From SIG589 sp045652465 (GTDB taxonomy: Bacteria; Bacillota; Clostridia; Oscillospirales; Acutalibacteraceae), in NCBI GenBank assembly GCA_045652465.1, contig JAZRUI010000002.1, positions 1 through 64,000 on the forward strand: a DNA stretch of 64,000 nt, read 5' to 3'. Both the position numbers and the translations under genes were made by a program. The notes beneath the pieces were generated by a model that was not told the DNA's origin, did no database searches, and worked only from the letters and a program-made list of their open reading frames with translations. Shown here in pieces: positions 1 through 8,461 of the stretch (the first letter of the stretch is position 1; every line of letters begins with the position of its first letter).

Positions 1-1438
1 ATGCCGAATCGGTGAGGAGCATAACGAGGCGGTCAACGCCGAAGCCGAGTCCTCCTGTGGGGGGCATACCATATTCAAGAGCGGTTACGAAATCATAGTC
101 AACCTGTGCGGTGCAGGTCGGGTCAGCCGCCTTGCGGGCTGCAACCTGCTTCTCAAAGCGCTCACGCTGATCGATGGGATCGTTAAGCTCCGAGAAAGCG
201 TTGCCGAATTCGGTTGCGTTGATGAAATACTCAAAACGCTCGGTGAATGCCGGCTCATCGGGCTTGCGCTTTGCAAGCGGGCTGTTCTCAACGGGATAGT
301 CATAGATAAATGTCGGCTGGATTAGGTTCTCCTCAACATAAGCATCAAAGAACTCAACCAAAACGGTGCCCTTTGTTGCATCGGCGGGAACCTCAACATG
401 CTTTTCCTTTGCGGCGGCGCGAGCAGCGGCATCATCAGCCCACTCATAATAATCAACGCCTGCATATTTCTTAACAGCCTCAACCATTGTAAGGCGCTCG
501 AAATGGCCAAGGTCGATTTGCTTGCCCTGATATTCGATAACGGTGCTGCCGCAAATCTTTTCGGCAAGGAGCTTATAAAGCTCTTCAACAAGGTCCATCA
601 TACCGTGGTAATCGGTGAAAGCCTGATAAAGCTCGATGGTGGTGAATTCAGGGTTATGCTTGGTGTCCATTCCTTCATTACGGAAGATACGGCCAACCTC
701 ATAAACGCGATGCATTCCGCCAACGATAAGACGCTTTAAATAAAGCTCGGTTTCGATGCGGAGGAACATATCCATATCGAGGGTGTTATGATGGGTTTTG
801 AAGGGGCGGGCGGATGCGCCAATCTCGATGGGAACGAGAATAGGAGTATCAACCTCTAAAAAGCCCTTGGAATCAAGATAAGAACGAATCTCGCGAAGGA
901 TTTGCGAACGCTTGCGGAAGGTTTCGCGAACATCGGGATTCATAATAAGGTCAACCTCGCGCTGACGATAGCGAAGGTCGTTATCGCGAAGACCATGGAA
1001 CTTTTCGGGAAGGGGCAAAAGCGACTTGGAAAGCAGCTCAATCTCCTCGGCATGGATGGAGATTTCGCCGGTTTGGGTGCGGAAGCAGAAGCCCTTAACG
1101 CCAACGATATCGCCGATATCATACTTTTTGAATGCAGCGTAATTTTCCTCGCCGATATCATCGCGGCGAACATAAAGCTGGATTGAGGCAGTGCTATCGG
1201 CAACGCCTGCAAAGCTTGCCTTGCCCATTACGCGGCGGCTCATCATTCGGCCTGCGATTTTAACGGTTTTGCCCTCATATTCCTCAAACTTTTCCTTGAT
1301 ATCGCCTGCATAAGCATCGAAATCATAAACGGTTTTCTCATAAGGATTTTTACCGTCGGCCACCAGGTTTGCAAGTTTCTCGCGGCGCACCTTTAAAATT
1401 TCGCTTAAATCTTCAACTGCGTTGTTATAGTCTGCCAT
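1..1438 (-). CDS. lysS: Lysyl-tRNA synthetase, class II (3' end cut by window)
   Basis: Charges tRNA-Lys with lysine in the cytoplasm. The reverse strand is open from an ATG at 1438 to the window edge, about 479 codons. An N-terminal OB-fold anticodon-binding domain (about residues 50-160) is followed by the class II catalytic core with motif 2 (FRNEGMDTKHNPEF) and motif 3 (GFGVDRLVMLLTDS) at the edge. Compared with normal LysS of about 490-500 residues, only the last 15-20 residues are missing. It lies 66 bp downstream of greA in the same direction, a pairing seen in many Firmicutes, so co-transcription is likely. No disruption is seen. Confidence 0.96.
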   Translation of the reverse strand, partial: MADYNNAVEDLSEILKVRREKLANLVADGKNPYEKTVYDFDAYAGDIKEKFEEYEGKTVKIAGRMMSRRVMGKASFAGVADSTASIQLYVRRDDIGEENYAAFKKYDIGDIVGVKGFCFRTQTGEISIHAEEIELLSKSLLPLPEKFHGLRDNDLRYRQREVDLIMNPDVRETFRKRSQILREIRSYLDSKGFLEVDTPILVPIEIGASARPFKTHHNTLDMDMFLRIETELYLKRLIVGGMHRVYEVGRIFRNEGMDTKHNPEFTTIELYQAFTDYHGMMDLVEELYKLLAEKICGSTVIEYQGKQIDLGHFERLTMVEAVKKYAGVDYYEWADDAAARAAAKEKHVEVPADATKGTVLVEFFDAYVEENLIQPTFIYDYPVENSPLAKRKPDEPAFTERFEYFINATEFGNAFSELNDPIDQRERFEKQVAARKAADPTCTAQVDYDFVTALEYGMPPTGGLGFGVDRLVMLLTDSA

Positions 1439-1476
1439 TTTAACACATCCTTTTGCTTTGGCTTTACTTGAAATAA

Positions 1477-1497
1477 GGGCAGTCAAGCCGACTGCCC
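1477..1497 (-). terminator. Hairpin between greA and lysS
   Basis: An 8-bp perfect stem (GGGCAGTC/GACTGCCC) with a 5-nt loop lies 8 nt past the greA stop on the reverse strand. It is followed by TTATTTC rather than a solid U-run, so it is probably a leaky terminator or a processing stem that tunes lysS relative to greA. Confidence 0.4.
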
Positions 1498-1504
1498 CGA
1501 GTTT

Positions 1505-1972
1505 TTAATATATTTCGATGATTTTGAAGACAATGCTGCCCGAAGGAGTTTCGGCAACAACCTCATCGCCCGCTTTATGACCGAGGAGAGCTTTTCCAAC
1601 CGGAGATTCATCCGAGATTAAGCCCTTGCGAACATCGGCCTCGGGAGAGCCGACAATCTTATATTCGCATTCCTCATCAAACTCAACATCGAGCACCTTA
1701 AGGCGGCTGCCCATCATAACGGTGTCGGAAGACTCGCTATCCGAGATGAGTTCAACATTTTTAAGCATAGCCTCGAGCTCTACAATACGAGCCTCGATTT
1801 TTGCTTGGTCATTTTTTGCTTCATCATATTCGCTGTTTTCGGAAAGGTCGCCATAACCGCGGGCAACCTTTATTTTCTCCGCAATATCCTTGCGGCCTTC
1901 GGTTTTCAAAAATTCGAGCTCATTTTCCAGCTTCTTAAGACCCTCAGCTGTGAGCTTTATTGCTTTAGCCAC
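1505..1972 (-). CDS. greA: Transcription elongation factor GreA
   Basis: Rescues backtracked RNA polymerase by stimulating transcript cleavage through the secondary channel. The 155-residue protein has the N-terminal coiled-coil (about residues 1-75) carrying the signature GDLSENSEYDEAK with the acidic tip, then the C-terminal FKBP-like domain including the SPVGKALLGHKAGD segment. Length is normal (about 155-160). The start is GTG at 1972, preceded by AAGGAG at 9-nt spacing. It is followed by lysS and sits downstream of rpsT, from which a hairpin at 2063-2091 separates it. Confidence 0.97.
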   Translation of the reverse strand: MAKAIKLTAEGLKKLENELEFLKTEGRKDIAEKIKVARGYGDLSENSEYDEAKNDQAKIEARIVELEAMLKNVELISDSESSDTVMMGSRLKVLDVEFDEECEYKIVGSPEADVRKGLISDESPVGKALLGHKAGDEVVAETPSGSIVFKIIEIY

Positions 1973-2062
1973 TACGTTTTTCTCCTTATTGCTTTTAATA
2001 AAAATGATATGCGCGCGTGGAACAATATATTCAATATAGAAAACTATATTTCATTCACGAAT

Positions 2063-2091
2063 AAAACCGACAGATAGGGTCTGCCGGTTTT
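2063..2091 (-). terminator. Terminator of rpsT
   Basis: Inverted repeat AAAACCG..CAGA / TCTG..CGGTTTT with one internal mismatch and a 5-nt loop. On the reverse strand it ends in TTTTATT, as expected for an intrinsic terminator after rpsT. Confidence 0.6.
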
Positions 2092-2156
2092 GATTACAAG
2101 TAGCAAAAATAGGCCTTGCTATCACAAAGCCTTTAAATGCCAGCAAAATTCGCTTT

Positions 2157-2420
2157 TTAAGCCTCTACTTTGTTAAGACGCTTAACGAGAGCGGACTTCT
2201 TTCTGGCGGCATTGTTCTTATGAAGAATACCCTTAGTAGCAGCCGAATCGATTTTCTTAACAGCAAGCTTTACAACTGCATCCTTATCGGAAGCGTTGTT
2301 AGCGATAGCTGCATCAGCCTTCTTTATAGCAGTTCTAAGTTCAGAACGGGTTGCCTTGTTGCGCATTGCCTTATTCTCGTTAACGATAACACGCTTCTTT
2401 GCAGACTTAATGTTAGGCAT
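2157..2420 (-). CDS. rpsT: Small ribosomal subunit protein S20 (bS20)
   Basis: Binds 16S rRNA early in 30S assembly. The 87-residue, Lys/Arg/Ala-rich protein begins MPNIKSAKKRV and continues with the S20 pattern of three long helices (ATRSELRTAIKKAD, then the IDSAATKGILHKNNAARKKS region). Length matches the family. ATG at 2420 has a strong AGGAGG site. It is the first gene of a reverse-strand unit and points away from gpr, as in many Firmicutes, where rpsT and gpr are divergent neighbours. Confidence 0.97.
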   Translation of the reverse strand: MPNIKSAKKRVIVNENKAMRNKATRSELRTAIKKADAAIANNASDKDAVVKLAVKKIDSAATKGILHKNNAARKKSALVKRLNKVEA

Positions 2421-2577
2421 TTTCCCTACCTCCTTTTAAAATCTCAAGTATCAGTATTTTACCACTAACCGTCCAAGAATGCAACACTTTTTTTAAATTT
2501 ATTCGCAAAAACCTTAACTTTTACGGTATATTGCACCTTTTCGCTCCAAATAATACTGAAAAAAGGCGGTTGATTTT

Positions 2578-3390
2578 TTGATTAGAACCGATTTGGCGGA
2601 TGAATCCTGCGAAAAAATTAAGGACCGCGCAGGAATTTTTATAAATAAAACAAAGGAAAACGGCATGGAAATTTTCTATGCCGACATAAAAACCGAGGAT
2701 GCCGCCAAGCGCGCGGGCAGGCAGGTTGGAAAATATATCACCCTGAGCGTTGGCGAATCTTTGAAAAACGGCGAAACAAGAGAGGGCGCGGCCATTTTAG
2801 CGAGGCACATAAGAATGCTCCTCGGCAAAGCCGAAAATGTTTTGGTTATCGGGCTCGGCAACACCGAAATAACCCCCGATGCGCTCGGCCCGAAAACCGC
2901 CGAAAAGGTTTTGGCAACCCGCCACCTGAAAAAGGAATTTCTTAAAAACGCGGGACTCGAAACGCTAAAGCCTGTCAGCGTTATTGCGCCGGGTGTTTTG
3001 GGGCAAACGGGAATCGAATCGGCGGAAATTCTTTTAGCTCTTTGCGATAAAATCTCGCCCGATGCCGTTATCGCGATTGATGCGCTTTGCGCCGCCGAGC
3101 CATCGCGCCTTTGCAGCACCGTTCAGTTATCCGATGCGGGCATTTCGCCCGGCTCGGGGGTTGGCAACAGGCGGCAGGAAATCAGCAAAAAGACCCTCTC
3201 GCTCCCCGTTATAGCCTTGGGGGTTCCAACCGTTACCGATTCCGCCGCTTTCGGTGGGCAGGGCGGTTTTATCGTGACCCCACGCGAAATCGACACACTC
3301 ATACTAAAGGCAAGCGAGCTGCTCGCGGCAGCCATAAATCTCGCGCTCCAGCCCTCAACCGACAGCGAAACGGTTTTATCCCTCGTATAA
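2578..3390 (+). CDS. gpr: Spore germination protease GPR
   Basis: Degrades small acid-soluble spore proteins during germination; an aspartic-type endopeptidase of peptidase family A25. The 270-residue sequence starts with the typical IRTDLADE region and contains the two conserved segments thought to carry catalytic acids, VIGLGNTEITPDALGP and VIAIDALCAAEP. It is clearly shorter than the B. subtilis enzyme (about 370), mainly by loss of N-terminal and loop material. TTG at 2578 is chosen because AGGCGGT lies about 8 nt upstream and no ATG fits. spoIIP follows 31 bp downstream, a common sporulation pair. Probably transcribed in the forespore, but no sigma-G promoter was resolved. Confidence 0.93.
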   Translation: MIRTDLADESCEKIKDRAGIFINKTKENGMEIFYADIKTEDAAKRAGRQVGKYITLSVGESLKNGETREGAAILARHIRMLLGKAENVLVIGLGNTEITPDALGPKTAEKVLATRHLKKEFLKNAGLETLKPVSVIAPGVLGQTGIESAEILLALCDKISPDAVIAIDALCAAEPSRLCSTVQLSDAGISPGSGVGNRRQEISKKTLSLPVIALGVPTVTDSAAFGGQGGFIVTPREIDTLILKASELLAAAINLALQPSTDSETVLSLV

Positions 3391-3421
3391 CTTCCCGCTA
3401 TCCCGCATATAAATTTATCGG

Positions 3422-4456
3422 GTGATAATTATGCGGAATATTAAGGCTTTGATTTTACTTTTTTCTATAGCCGCCATCTCGGCGGTTACCGTTTTATATA
3501 GCGGCGTTACCCTCGCCTTTTCGGGTTCTTTTTCGGTTGAGAGTCCTTATTCTTCCCTGCCGCCTGCCTCCCTTTCGGCGCAGGAAGAAGCGCCCTCAAC
3601 TATCCCCTCTTCGAGCGCGCCGCAGCCGCCTGCCTCCTCGGCGATAGCAACGGGGCAAAACCAAACCGTGCTCGGAAAGATACTCTCAAAAACCATCGAC
3701 CCCAAAAGCGCCCAACTCTCCTACGGCGGGGTTTACTTAAAAAATAGCTCGGGCGCAAAAATCGACATAAAAACCGAGCTTGCGGCGGGAACAAAAATTA
3801 AAATAGCCAAAACGAAAGAGCCGCAAATCCTAATTATGCACACCCACACGACCGAATCTTATATCCCCGAAAGCCGCGACTATTACCTCAAAAGTGATGC
3901 CTCGAGAAACACCGAAAACGCAAAAAATATGACGGCGATAGGCGATATTATAGCCGCCAAGGTTGAGGCGGCGGGATACGCGGTTTTGCACGACAAGACC
4001 GCCCACGATTACCCCTCATATTCGGGCAGCTACGACCGCTCCAAGAAAACGGTTTCGGACTATCTTAAAAAATATCCATCGATAAAAATCGTTATCGATG
4101 TTCATCGCGATGCGCTGGCAAGCGGCAGCGATAAAATCAAGCTCATAAAAAACATAAACGGCAAAAACGCGGCGCAGGTGATGCTCGTTATGGGCAGCCA
4201 AACGGGCAGCGTTACGGCATATCCGAATTGGCGACAAAACCTGCGGCTTGCGATGCAGTTTCATCAAAAAATTGAGGGGCTTTATCCAGGGCTTGCGCGA
4301 CCGATGGTTGTTGCCAGCAAACTCTATAACCAACACCTGACAAGCGGCTCGATGCTCATTGAAATAGGCACCGATGCTAATTCCTTTGATGAGGCGAAAT
4401 ATTCGGCACAACTGGTTGGAACTGCGCTCGCGGAGTTGCTCAAAGATTTAGATTAA
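3422..4456 (+). CDS. spoIIP: Stage II sporulation protein P (SpoIIP)
   Basis: Peptidoglycan hydrolase of the SpoIID-SpoIIP-SpoIIM engulfment machine, acting in the septal and engulfing membranes. The roughly 340-residue protein has an N-terminal membrane anchor (residues about 8-30), a Ser/Pro-rich low-complexity linker (about 45-75) and the SpoIIP domain. Visible landmarks are ILIMHTHTTESYIP (metal-binding His/Glu), IKIVIDVHRDAL and the C-terminal LIEIGTDANSFDEA. Start is either GTG 3422 or ATG 3431; both keep the anchor. It lies directly after gpr, as in other spore formers. Confidence 0.95.
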   Translation: MIIMRNIKALILLFSIAAISAVTVLYSGVTLAFSGSFSVESPYSSLPPASLSAQEEAPSTIPSSSAPQPPASSAIATGQNQTVLGKILSKTIDPKSAQLSYGGVYLKNSSGAKIDIKTELAAGTKIKIAKTKEPQILIMHTHTTESYIPESRDYYLKSDASRNTENAKNMTAIGDIIAAKVEAAGYAVLHDKTAHDYPSYSGSYDRSKKTVSDYLKKYPSIKIVIDVHRDALASGSDKIKLIKNINGKNAAQVMLVMGSQTGSVTAYPNWRQNLRLAMQFHQKIEGLYPGLARPMVVASKLYNQHLTSGSMLIEIGTDANSFDEAKYSAQLVGTALAELLKDLD

Positions 4457-4462
4457 ACCTTG

Positions 4463-4491
4463 TTGCATTTTTTATATTCTTGTTGTAAAAT
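4463..4491 (+). promoter_or_regulatory. Sigma-A-type promoter for the HAD gene
   Basis: TTGCAT, a 17-bp spacer and TAAAAT lie 37 bp before the start codon of the HAD phosphatase and just after spoIIP. Confidence 0.5.
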
Positions 4492-4527
4492 AGGATGGTA
4501 AAAAAATAGCATACTCGGAGGTTTAAA

Positions 4528-5487
4528 ATGATTATTGCCGAAAGCAAAAACAAATCAATTGTTAAAAAGGATTTTGAAAAGCGCGTTATAACCCACGCTT
4601 TCCATGACATAGACGGAACCCATTCCCTTATCCGCGAATGGCCGCCCGTTATGAGCATCGTGCTTTATGATGTTATCGTTAACGGTCTTCCCGAAGATTA
4701 TGACAGCGATGAAAATGTTAAGCGCCTCATTAATGCTGCAGGCGAAAAGCCGCTGCCCGAGACCGATCGTTTTTGCATCGAGTCGGCAGGTCTTTCGGCG
4801 CTGACCCAAATGGAATGGTCCATCCGCCGCGCTATTGAAGAAGGAACCGTTAAATTCGATTGCGACAAATCGGTTAACAGCGAAAAAATCAAGCGCATTT
4901 GGAAGGGCGAAGAAATTTTTGATGACCTCGCTGATGAGCCTGAAATCGATGCCTTCCTCGCCGAGCATTCTCCCCGCCTTTTCAAATGTTATGAGAAGGT
5001 TCTTAACGGCTATTGCCGCGATAAAAACCTCGAAATTGCCAAGACCGAGCCTGAACGCTTCAGAGTTGCCGGCTCCTTCGAATGGATGAAGTTTTTAAAG
5101 GATAACGGCGTTAAGAACTATTTTGTTACCGGCGCTGTTGTTGAAAAAGGAATGGGTATGTATGAGGAGGTTGAAACCCTCGGCTACCGTTTCGGCAGCG
5201 ATGAGATGATGGAAGACATCTACGGTTCAACCTGGACCGAAAAGATTCCCAAAAATGTTGTTATGGAAAACCTCATTAAGGATTTGGGACTTAAGGCTGA
5301 AAACATCCTCGTTGTTGGCGATGGAAGAAGCGAAATCTTTGCAGGTGTTTCGCTCGGCGCTTTATGCGTTAGCCGCCTTGATGATAACGCTGATGCCCAG
5401 CGCAAGATTCACGAAACCTTGGGCACCAATATGATTGTTAAGGATTGGACCGACCCTGCCCTTTATGATAACTTAAGAGCCGAATAA
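4528..5487 (+). CDS. HAD-superfamily phosphatase-like hydrolase
   Basis: Predicted cytoplasmic phosphatase of the haloacid dehalogenase superfamily; substrate unknown. HAD motif I is seen as DIDGT near residue 27, motif II as FVTGA near 200, and motif IV as VVGDGRSEI near 263. A large, mostly helical insertion of about 150 residues between motifs I and II is a C1-type cap. The protein (319 residues) has a strong GGAGG site and its own promoter, and ends at a bidirectional terminator, so it is a single-gene unit. The second motif I Asp (DID) suggests phosphatase rather than dehalogenase chemistry. Confidence 0.8.
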   Translation: MIIAESKNKSIVKKDFEKRVITHAFHDIDGTHSLIREWPPVMSIVLYDVIVNGLPEDYDSDENVKRLINAAGEKPLPETDRFCIESAGLSALTQMEWSIRRAIEEGTVKFDCDKSVNSEKIKRIWKGEEIFDDLADEPEIDAFLAEHSPRLFKCYEKVLNGYCRDKNLEIAKTEPERFRVAGSFEWMKFLKDNGVKNYFVTGAVVEKGMGMYEEVETLGYRFGSDEMMEDIYGSTWTEKIPKNVVMENLIKDLGLKAENILVVGDGRSEIFAGVSLGALCVSRLDDNADAQRKIHETLGTNMIVKDWTDPALYDNLRAE

Positions 5488-5502
5488 TTAAGGCTATAAA
5501 AA

Positions 5503-5530
5503 AACACCCCTTGGAAACCCAAGGGGTGTT
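5503..5530. terminator. Bidirectional intrinsic terminator
   Basis: Perfect 12-bp stem (AACACCCCTTGG with its complement) and AAAC loop; T-run on the forward strand and matching A-run on the other side. It serves the HAD gene and the convergent symporter gene. Confidence 0.9.
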
Positions 5531-5542
5531 TAATTTTTTTAA

Positions 5543-7069
5543 TTAGTCATCAAGATTGGCTGCCATTTCAGCCTGAATCTCGGAGTCATAGGAGAGCATA
5601 GGCTCGATATCCTTGCCCTTGAGTTTGCGGTTTATGTAGTTCTTGGTGATCTTCATAACCAGCGGGAAGAGGGCAACAACGCCGATAAGGTTGGGAATCA
5701 TCATAAGTCCGTTGAAGGTATCGGAGAGGTCAAGAGCAAGACCACCGGTCATAACGGCGCCCGAAATCATCATGGCAACGAAGATAACCTTATATACCTT
5801 TACAGCCTTGGTTCCGAAGAGATATTCAATCGACTTTGCACCATACTGCGACCAGCCGAGAACGGTTGTGAACGCGAAGAGGAACAAAGCAGCTGCAACG
5901 AACCATGCGCCGGGACGACCGAATACGCCGGCAAATGCCGACGATACGAGGGTTGAGCTTGCAACCTCGGAGCTTGCGATACCGCTTGCGAGATCGATAT
6001 ATCCGCTGGACAAAACAACGAGAGCGGTCATGGTGCAAATAACGATGGTATCAAAGAATACCTCGAAGATACCCCACATACCCTGCTTTACAGGCTCCTT
6101 AACATCAGCCGAAGCATGAACAAGAGCGGAGGAGCCAAGACCAGCCTCATTCGAGAATACGCCGCGCTTGAAGCCGTTGGTTATTGCCATAATAACGGTT
6201 CCGATAACAGCACCGCCAACTGCACGAGAAGTGAACGCATACTTGAAAATGGAAGCGAATATAGCGCCGATTTTATCAACATTAACACCGATTACGATAA
6301 GCGAACCGATAATATAGAAGATTGCCATAAAGGGAACAACCTTTTCAGCGAAGGAAGCGATTCTCTTAAGACCGCCGATGATGATTATTCCGCCGATTAT
6401 GAGCAAGCAAACGCCGATAATAAGACCCGAAAGGTTAACGCCGCCTACTTCCTTGGTTGCAGCTGCATTCGATAAGAATGCGGACTTGATGTTTTCGGTT
6501 ATGCTGTTGATTTGGCCCATGTTTCCGATACCGAAGGAAGCGAGAACTGCGAAGGCAGCAAATAAAACTGCTAAAATCTTTGCAGGAACCTTCATTCCCT
6601 TCTTTGCGCCAAGACCATCGGTAAGATAATACATAGCGCCGCCCGACCATTCGCCATCCTTGTTTCTACGGCGATAGAAAATGCCGAGAACGATTTCGGA
6701 ATACTTGGTCATCATTCCGAAGAATGCTGCGAACCACATCCAGAAAACTGCACCGGGACCACCTGCAACTATTGCGGTTGCAACACCAACAACATTACCT
6801 GTTCCAACGGTTGCAGCCAGCGCAGTGCAAAGTGCCTGGAACTGCGAGATGCTCTTGGCATCACTGGATTTGGTTGCGGTCTTGTTCTTGCCAAAAAGGC
6901 TTCCGATGGTGTTTTTCCACCAGTGACCAACATGGAATACCTGGAAAAATTTTGTTACGAGGGTAAGTAATATACCCGAGCCTACAAGCAAAACAAGGCC
7001 CCACTCGCCCCATACGAAGCCGTTGACCTCACCGTTTATGCTTGCAACTTTGTCTAAAAATGCTTGCAT
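5543..7069 (-). CDS. Sodium:alanine/glycine symporter (AGCS family)
   Basis: Polytopic inner-membrane protein that moves alanine or glycine with Na+. The 508-residue chain carries family landmarks: the N-terminal GEWGLVLLVGSGILLTL, the region QALCTALAATVGTGNVVGVA, the NGFKRGVFSNEAGLGSS segment and about ten hydrophobic helices. ATG at 7069 is chosen because GGAGG sits 7 nt upstream; the longer open frame to 7147 runs into the leader hairpin and is unlikely. A tandem glycine riboswitch and an intrinsic terminator precede it, which makes glycine the probable physiological substrate. Confidence 0.94.
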   Translation of the reverse strand: MQAFLDKVASINGEVNGFVWGEWGLVLLVGSGILLTLVTKFFQVFHVGHWWKNTIGSLFGKNKTATKSSDAKSISQFQALCTALAATVGTGNVVGVATAIVAGGPGAVFWMWFAAFFGMMTKYSEIVLGIFYRRRNKDGEWSGGAMYYLTDGLGAKKGMKVPAKILAVLFAAFAVLASFGIGNMGQINSITENIKSAFLSNAAATKEVGGVNLSGLIIGVCLLIIGGIIIIGGLKRIASFAEKVVPFMAIFYIIGSLIVIGVNVDKIGAIFASIFKYAFTSRAVGGAVIGTVIMAITNGFKRGVFSNEAGLGSSALVHASADVKEPVKQGMWGIFEVFFDTIVICTMTALVVLSSGYIDLASGIASSEVASSTLVSSAFAGVFGRPGAWFVAAALFLFAFTTVLGWSQYGAKSIEYLFGTKAVKVYKVIFVAMMISGAVMTGGLALDLSDTFNGLMMIPNLIGVVALFPLVMKITKNYINRKLKGKDIEPMLSYDSEIQAEMAANLDD

Positions 7070-7102
7070 AGTTTCCTCCTTGAAATTAACGCGGTTTTCC
7101 GC

Positions 7103-7133
7103 AAAATAAAAACGAGTCGCACAAGGCAACTCG
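7103..7133 (-). terminator. Riboswitch expression-platform terminator
   Basis: On the reverse strand CGAGTTGC, a 5-nt loop and GCGACTCG form an 8-bp stem (one G-U), followed by TTTTTATTTT. It lies between the glycine aptamers and the symporter start, so it is the likely regulatory terminator. AGUCG at the 3' edge of the second aptamer can pair with CGACU in its 3' arm. Confidence 0.75.
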
Positions 7134-7159
7134 CACAATATCTCCAAAAGAAAAAGTTT

Positions 7160-7332
7160 TCGACTTTGTCCTTTTGCCTGAGAGATTAAGCGCTAAACGC
7201 CTTGCACCTTCGGCACCCAATTTAATGGGGTTCTCCAAAGTTTTGTCAGCTTACAGTCCTCATCCCAAGCGGGAAACCTGAGAGCGTTACTCCTTCGGCG
7301 CAAAACCTTTGCCTTTCCTGCAAGCGTCATTC
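7160..7332 (-). ncRNA. Tandem glycine riboswitch (gcvT motif)
   Basis: Two consecutive aptamers are readable on the reverse strand. The first contains CGCCGAAGGAGTAACGCTCT followed by CAGG and GGACTGTAAG. The second contains GTGCCGAAGGTGCAA and AATCTCTCAGGCAAAAGGAC, enclosed by a P1 stem ACTTTG/CAAAGT (7236-7241 with 7163-7168). These are hallmark glycine-riboswitch core sequences. It controls the AGCS symporter through the terminator at 7103-7133; the direction of the switch is discussed in the findings. Confidence 0.93.
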
Positions 7333-7435
7333 AAAATATTCATTTTTATGCATTATACTACTATTTTTTGCATATTACAAGTGTTTTTTTAAATTTTCCA
7401 TCTCGAGTAAACAATTATATTTTCATATAAAACAA

Positions 7436-7462
7436 AAAAACCGCCCAAACGGACGGTTTTTA
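7436..7462 (-). terminator. Terminator of the rpsF-ssb-rpsR operon
   Basis: AAAAACCG/CGGTTTTT stem with an inner CCC..GGA extension and AAAC loop, 8 nt past the rpsR stop, with a U-run on the reverse strand. Confidence 0.8.
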
Positions 7463-7469
7463 AGATTTA

Positions 7470-7709
7470 TTAGTCGTTTACGTAGGGCAATAATGCAACC
7501 TGACGTGCGCGCTTGATAGCGGTTGTAAGCTCACGCTGATGCTTGGCACAGGTGCCGGTAGCACGGCGGGGAAGAATCTTTGCACGCTCAGAAATGAACT
7601 TGCGAAGACGGGCTACATCCTTGTAATCTATCTCTTCAACGCGATCAACGCAGAAGTGGCAAACCTTCTTGTGGGGCTTTCTGCGTGCGGGTCTATCATT
7701 TTTCTCCAT
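7470..7709 (-). CDS. rpsR: Small ribosomal subunit protein S18 (bS18)
   Basis: Binds the 30S platform with S6. The 79-residue basic protein carries the zinc-type Cys pair in KKVCHFCVDRVEEIDYKD and the family core LRKFISERAKILPRRATGTC. ATG at 7709 is chosen, 10 nt after an AAGGAGG site; a TTG three codons upstream is possible but less likely. It is the last gene of rpsF-ssb-rpsR, the classical order in Firmicutes. Retention of the Cys residues marks it as the zinc-ribbon form. Confidence 0.97.
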   Translation of the reverse strand: MEKNDRPARRKPHKKVCHFCVDRVEEIDYKDVARLRKFISERAKILPRRATGTCAKHQRELTTAIKRARQVALLPYVND

Positions 7710-7735
7710 GAGAAACAAGCCTCCTTAAATTAGAA

Positions 7736-8146
7736 TTAGAACGGCAAATCGTCGGTGGTAATTTCTTCAAACTCACCAGCATCGGTGTTGTTAAAGCTTG
7801 CTGCGGGCTGAGCGCCTGCATCATCGCGGCGAGATTCAACAAACTGAACATTGTTGGCAATAACCTCAAATGCAGTTCTGTTCTTGCCGGTATCCTTATC
7901 AACATACTTGCGGGTCTGAATAGCACCCTCGATACCTATCATGCTGCCCTTTTTGAAATACTTGGTAACAAATTCGGCAGTCTGTCTCCAAGCGACAATG
8001 TTAATAAAATCTGCCTGGCTTTCCTCGCCTGCCTTATAGCGGCGGTTAACGGCGATGGAAAAGGAAGTTACCGGGATATTATTGGTTGTGTATCTGAGTT
8101 CGGGGTCGGCAGTAAGTCTGCCGGTTAAAACTACAAGATTGAACAT
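7736..8146 (-). CDS. ssb: Single-stranded DNA-binding protein
   Basis: Coats single-stranded DNA during replication, repair and recombination. The 136-residue protein has one OB-fold (residues about 1-105, beginning MFNLVVLTGRLTADPELR) and a disordered linker ending in the conserved acidic tip DDLPF that docks partner enzymes. ATG at 8146 has GGAGG 8 nt upstream. It lies between rpsF and rpsR, 26 bp from each, so translation is probably coupled to the ribosomal genes. Confidence 0.96.
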   Translation of the reverse strand: MFNLVVLTGRLTADPELRYTTNNIPVTSFSIAVNRRYKAGEESQADFINIVAWRQTAEFVTKYFKKGSMIGIEGAIQTRKYVDKDTGKNRTAFEVIANNVQFVESRRDDAGAQPAASFNNTDAGEFEEITTDDLPF

Positions 8147-8172
8147 TGCGCTAACCTCCATTAAAAACTTTT

Positions 8173-8457
8173 TTACTTCTTGATGATCATAGTGCGAAGA
8201 ACACCATCAGTGATTTTCGCAACACGCTCAAGCTCTGCAGGGAACTCTGCTGCGCTCTCAAATGTTGTGATAACATAGTGACCTTCGGCTTCATCGTCGA
8301 TGAGATAGGCAAGACGGCGCTTACCCCAATCGTCAACATTTTCAATGGTACCGTTAGCCTCGATAAGAGCCTTGAATTTCTCAGCTAATGCTGCAACAGC
8401 TTCATCGCCGTTTGCTACGGAGAAAATCATAACTGCTTCGTACTTGTTGGTAATCAT
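8173..8457 (-). CDS. rpsF: Small ribosomal subunit protein S6 (bS6)
   Basis: 30S platform protein that forms a heterodimer with S18. The 94-residue sequence shows the S6 pattern: NKYEAVMIFSVANGDE at the start, the DDWGKRRLAYLIDDEAEGHYV strand-loop region split here as VDDWGKRRLAYLID plus EAEGHYV, and a C-terminal TDGVLRTMIIKK. ATG at 8457 follows AAGGAGGTG at 8-nt spacing; the open frame continues upstream but without a plausible start. First gene of rpsF-ssb-rpsR. Confidence 0.96.
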   Translation of the reverse strand: MITNKYEAVMIFSVANGDEAVAALAEKFKALIEANGTIENVDDWGKRRLAYLIDDEAEGHYVITTFESAAEFPAELERVAKITDGVLRTMIIKK

Positions 8458-8461
8458 TTGT

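Noticed and set aside
5543..7147. Longer start of the symporter gene at 7147
   Set aside because: The extra 26 codons run through the riboswitch terminator hairpin and lack a ribosome site, whereas ATG 7069 has GGAGG.
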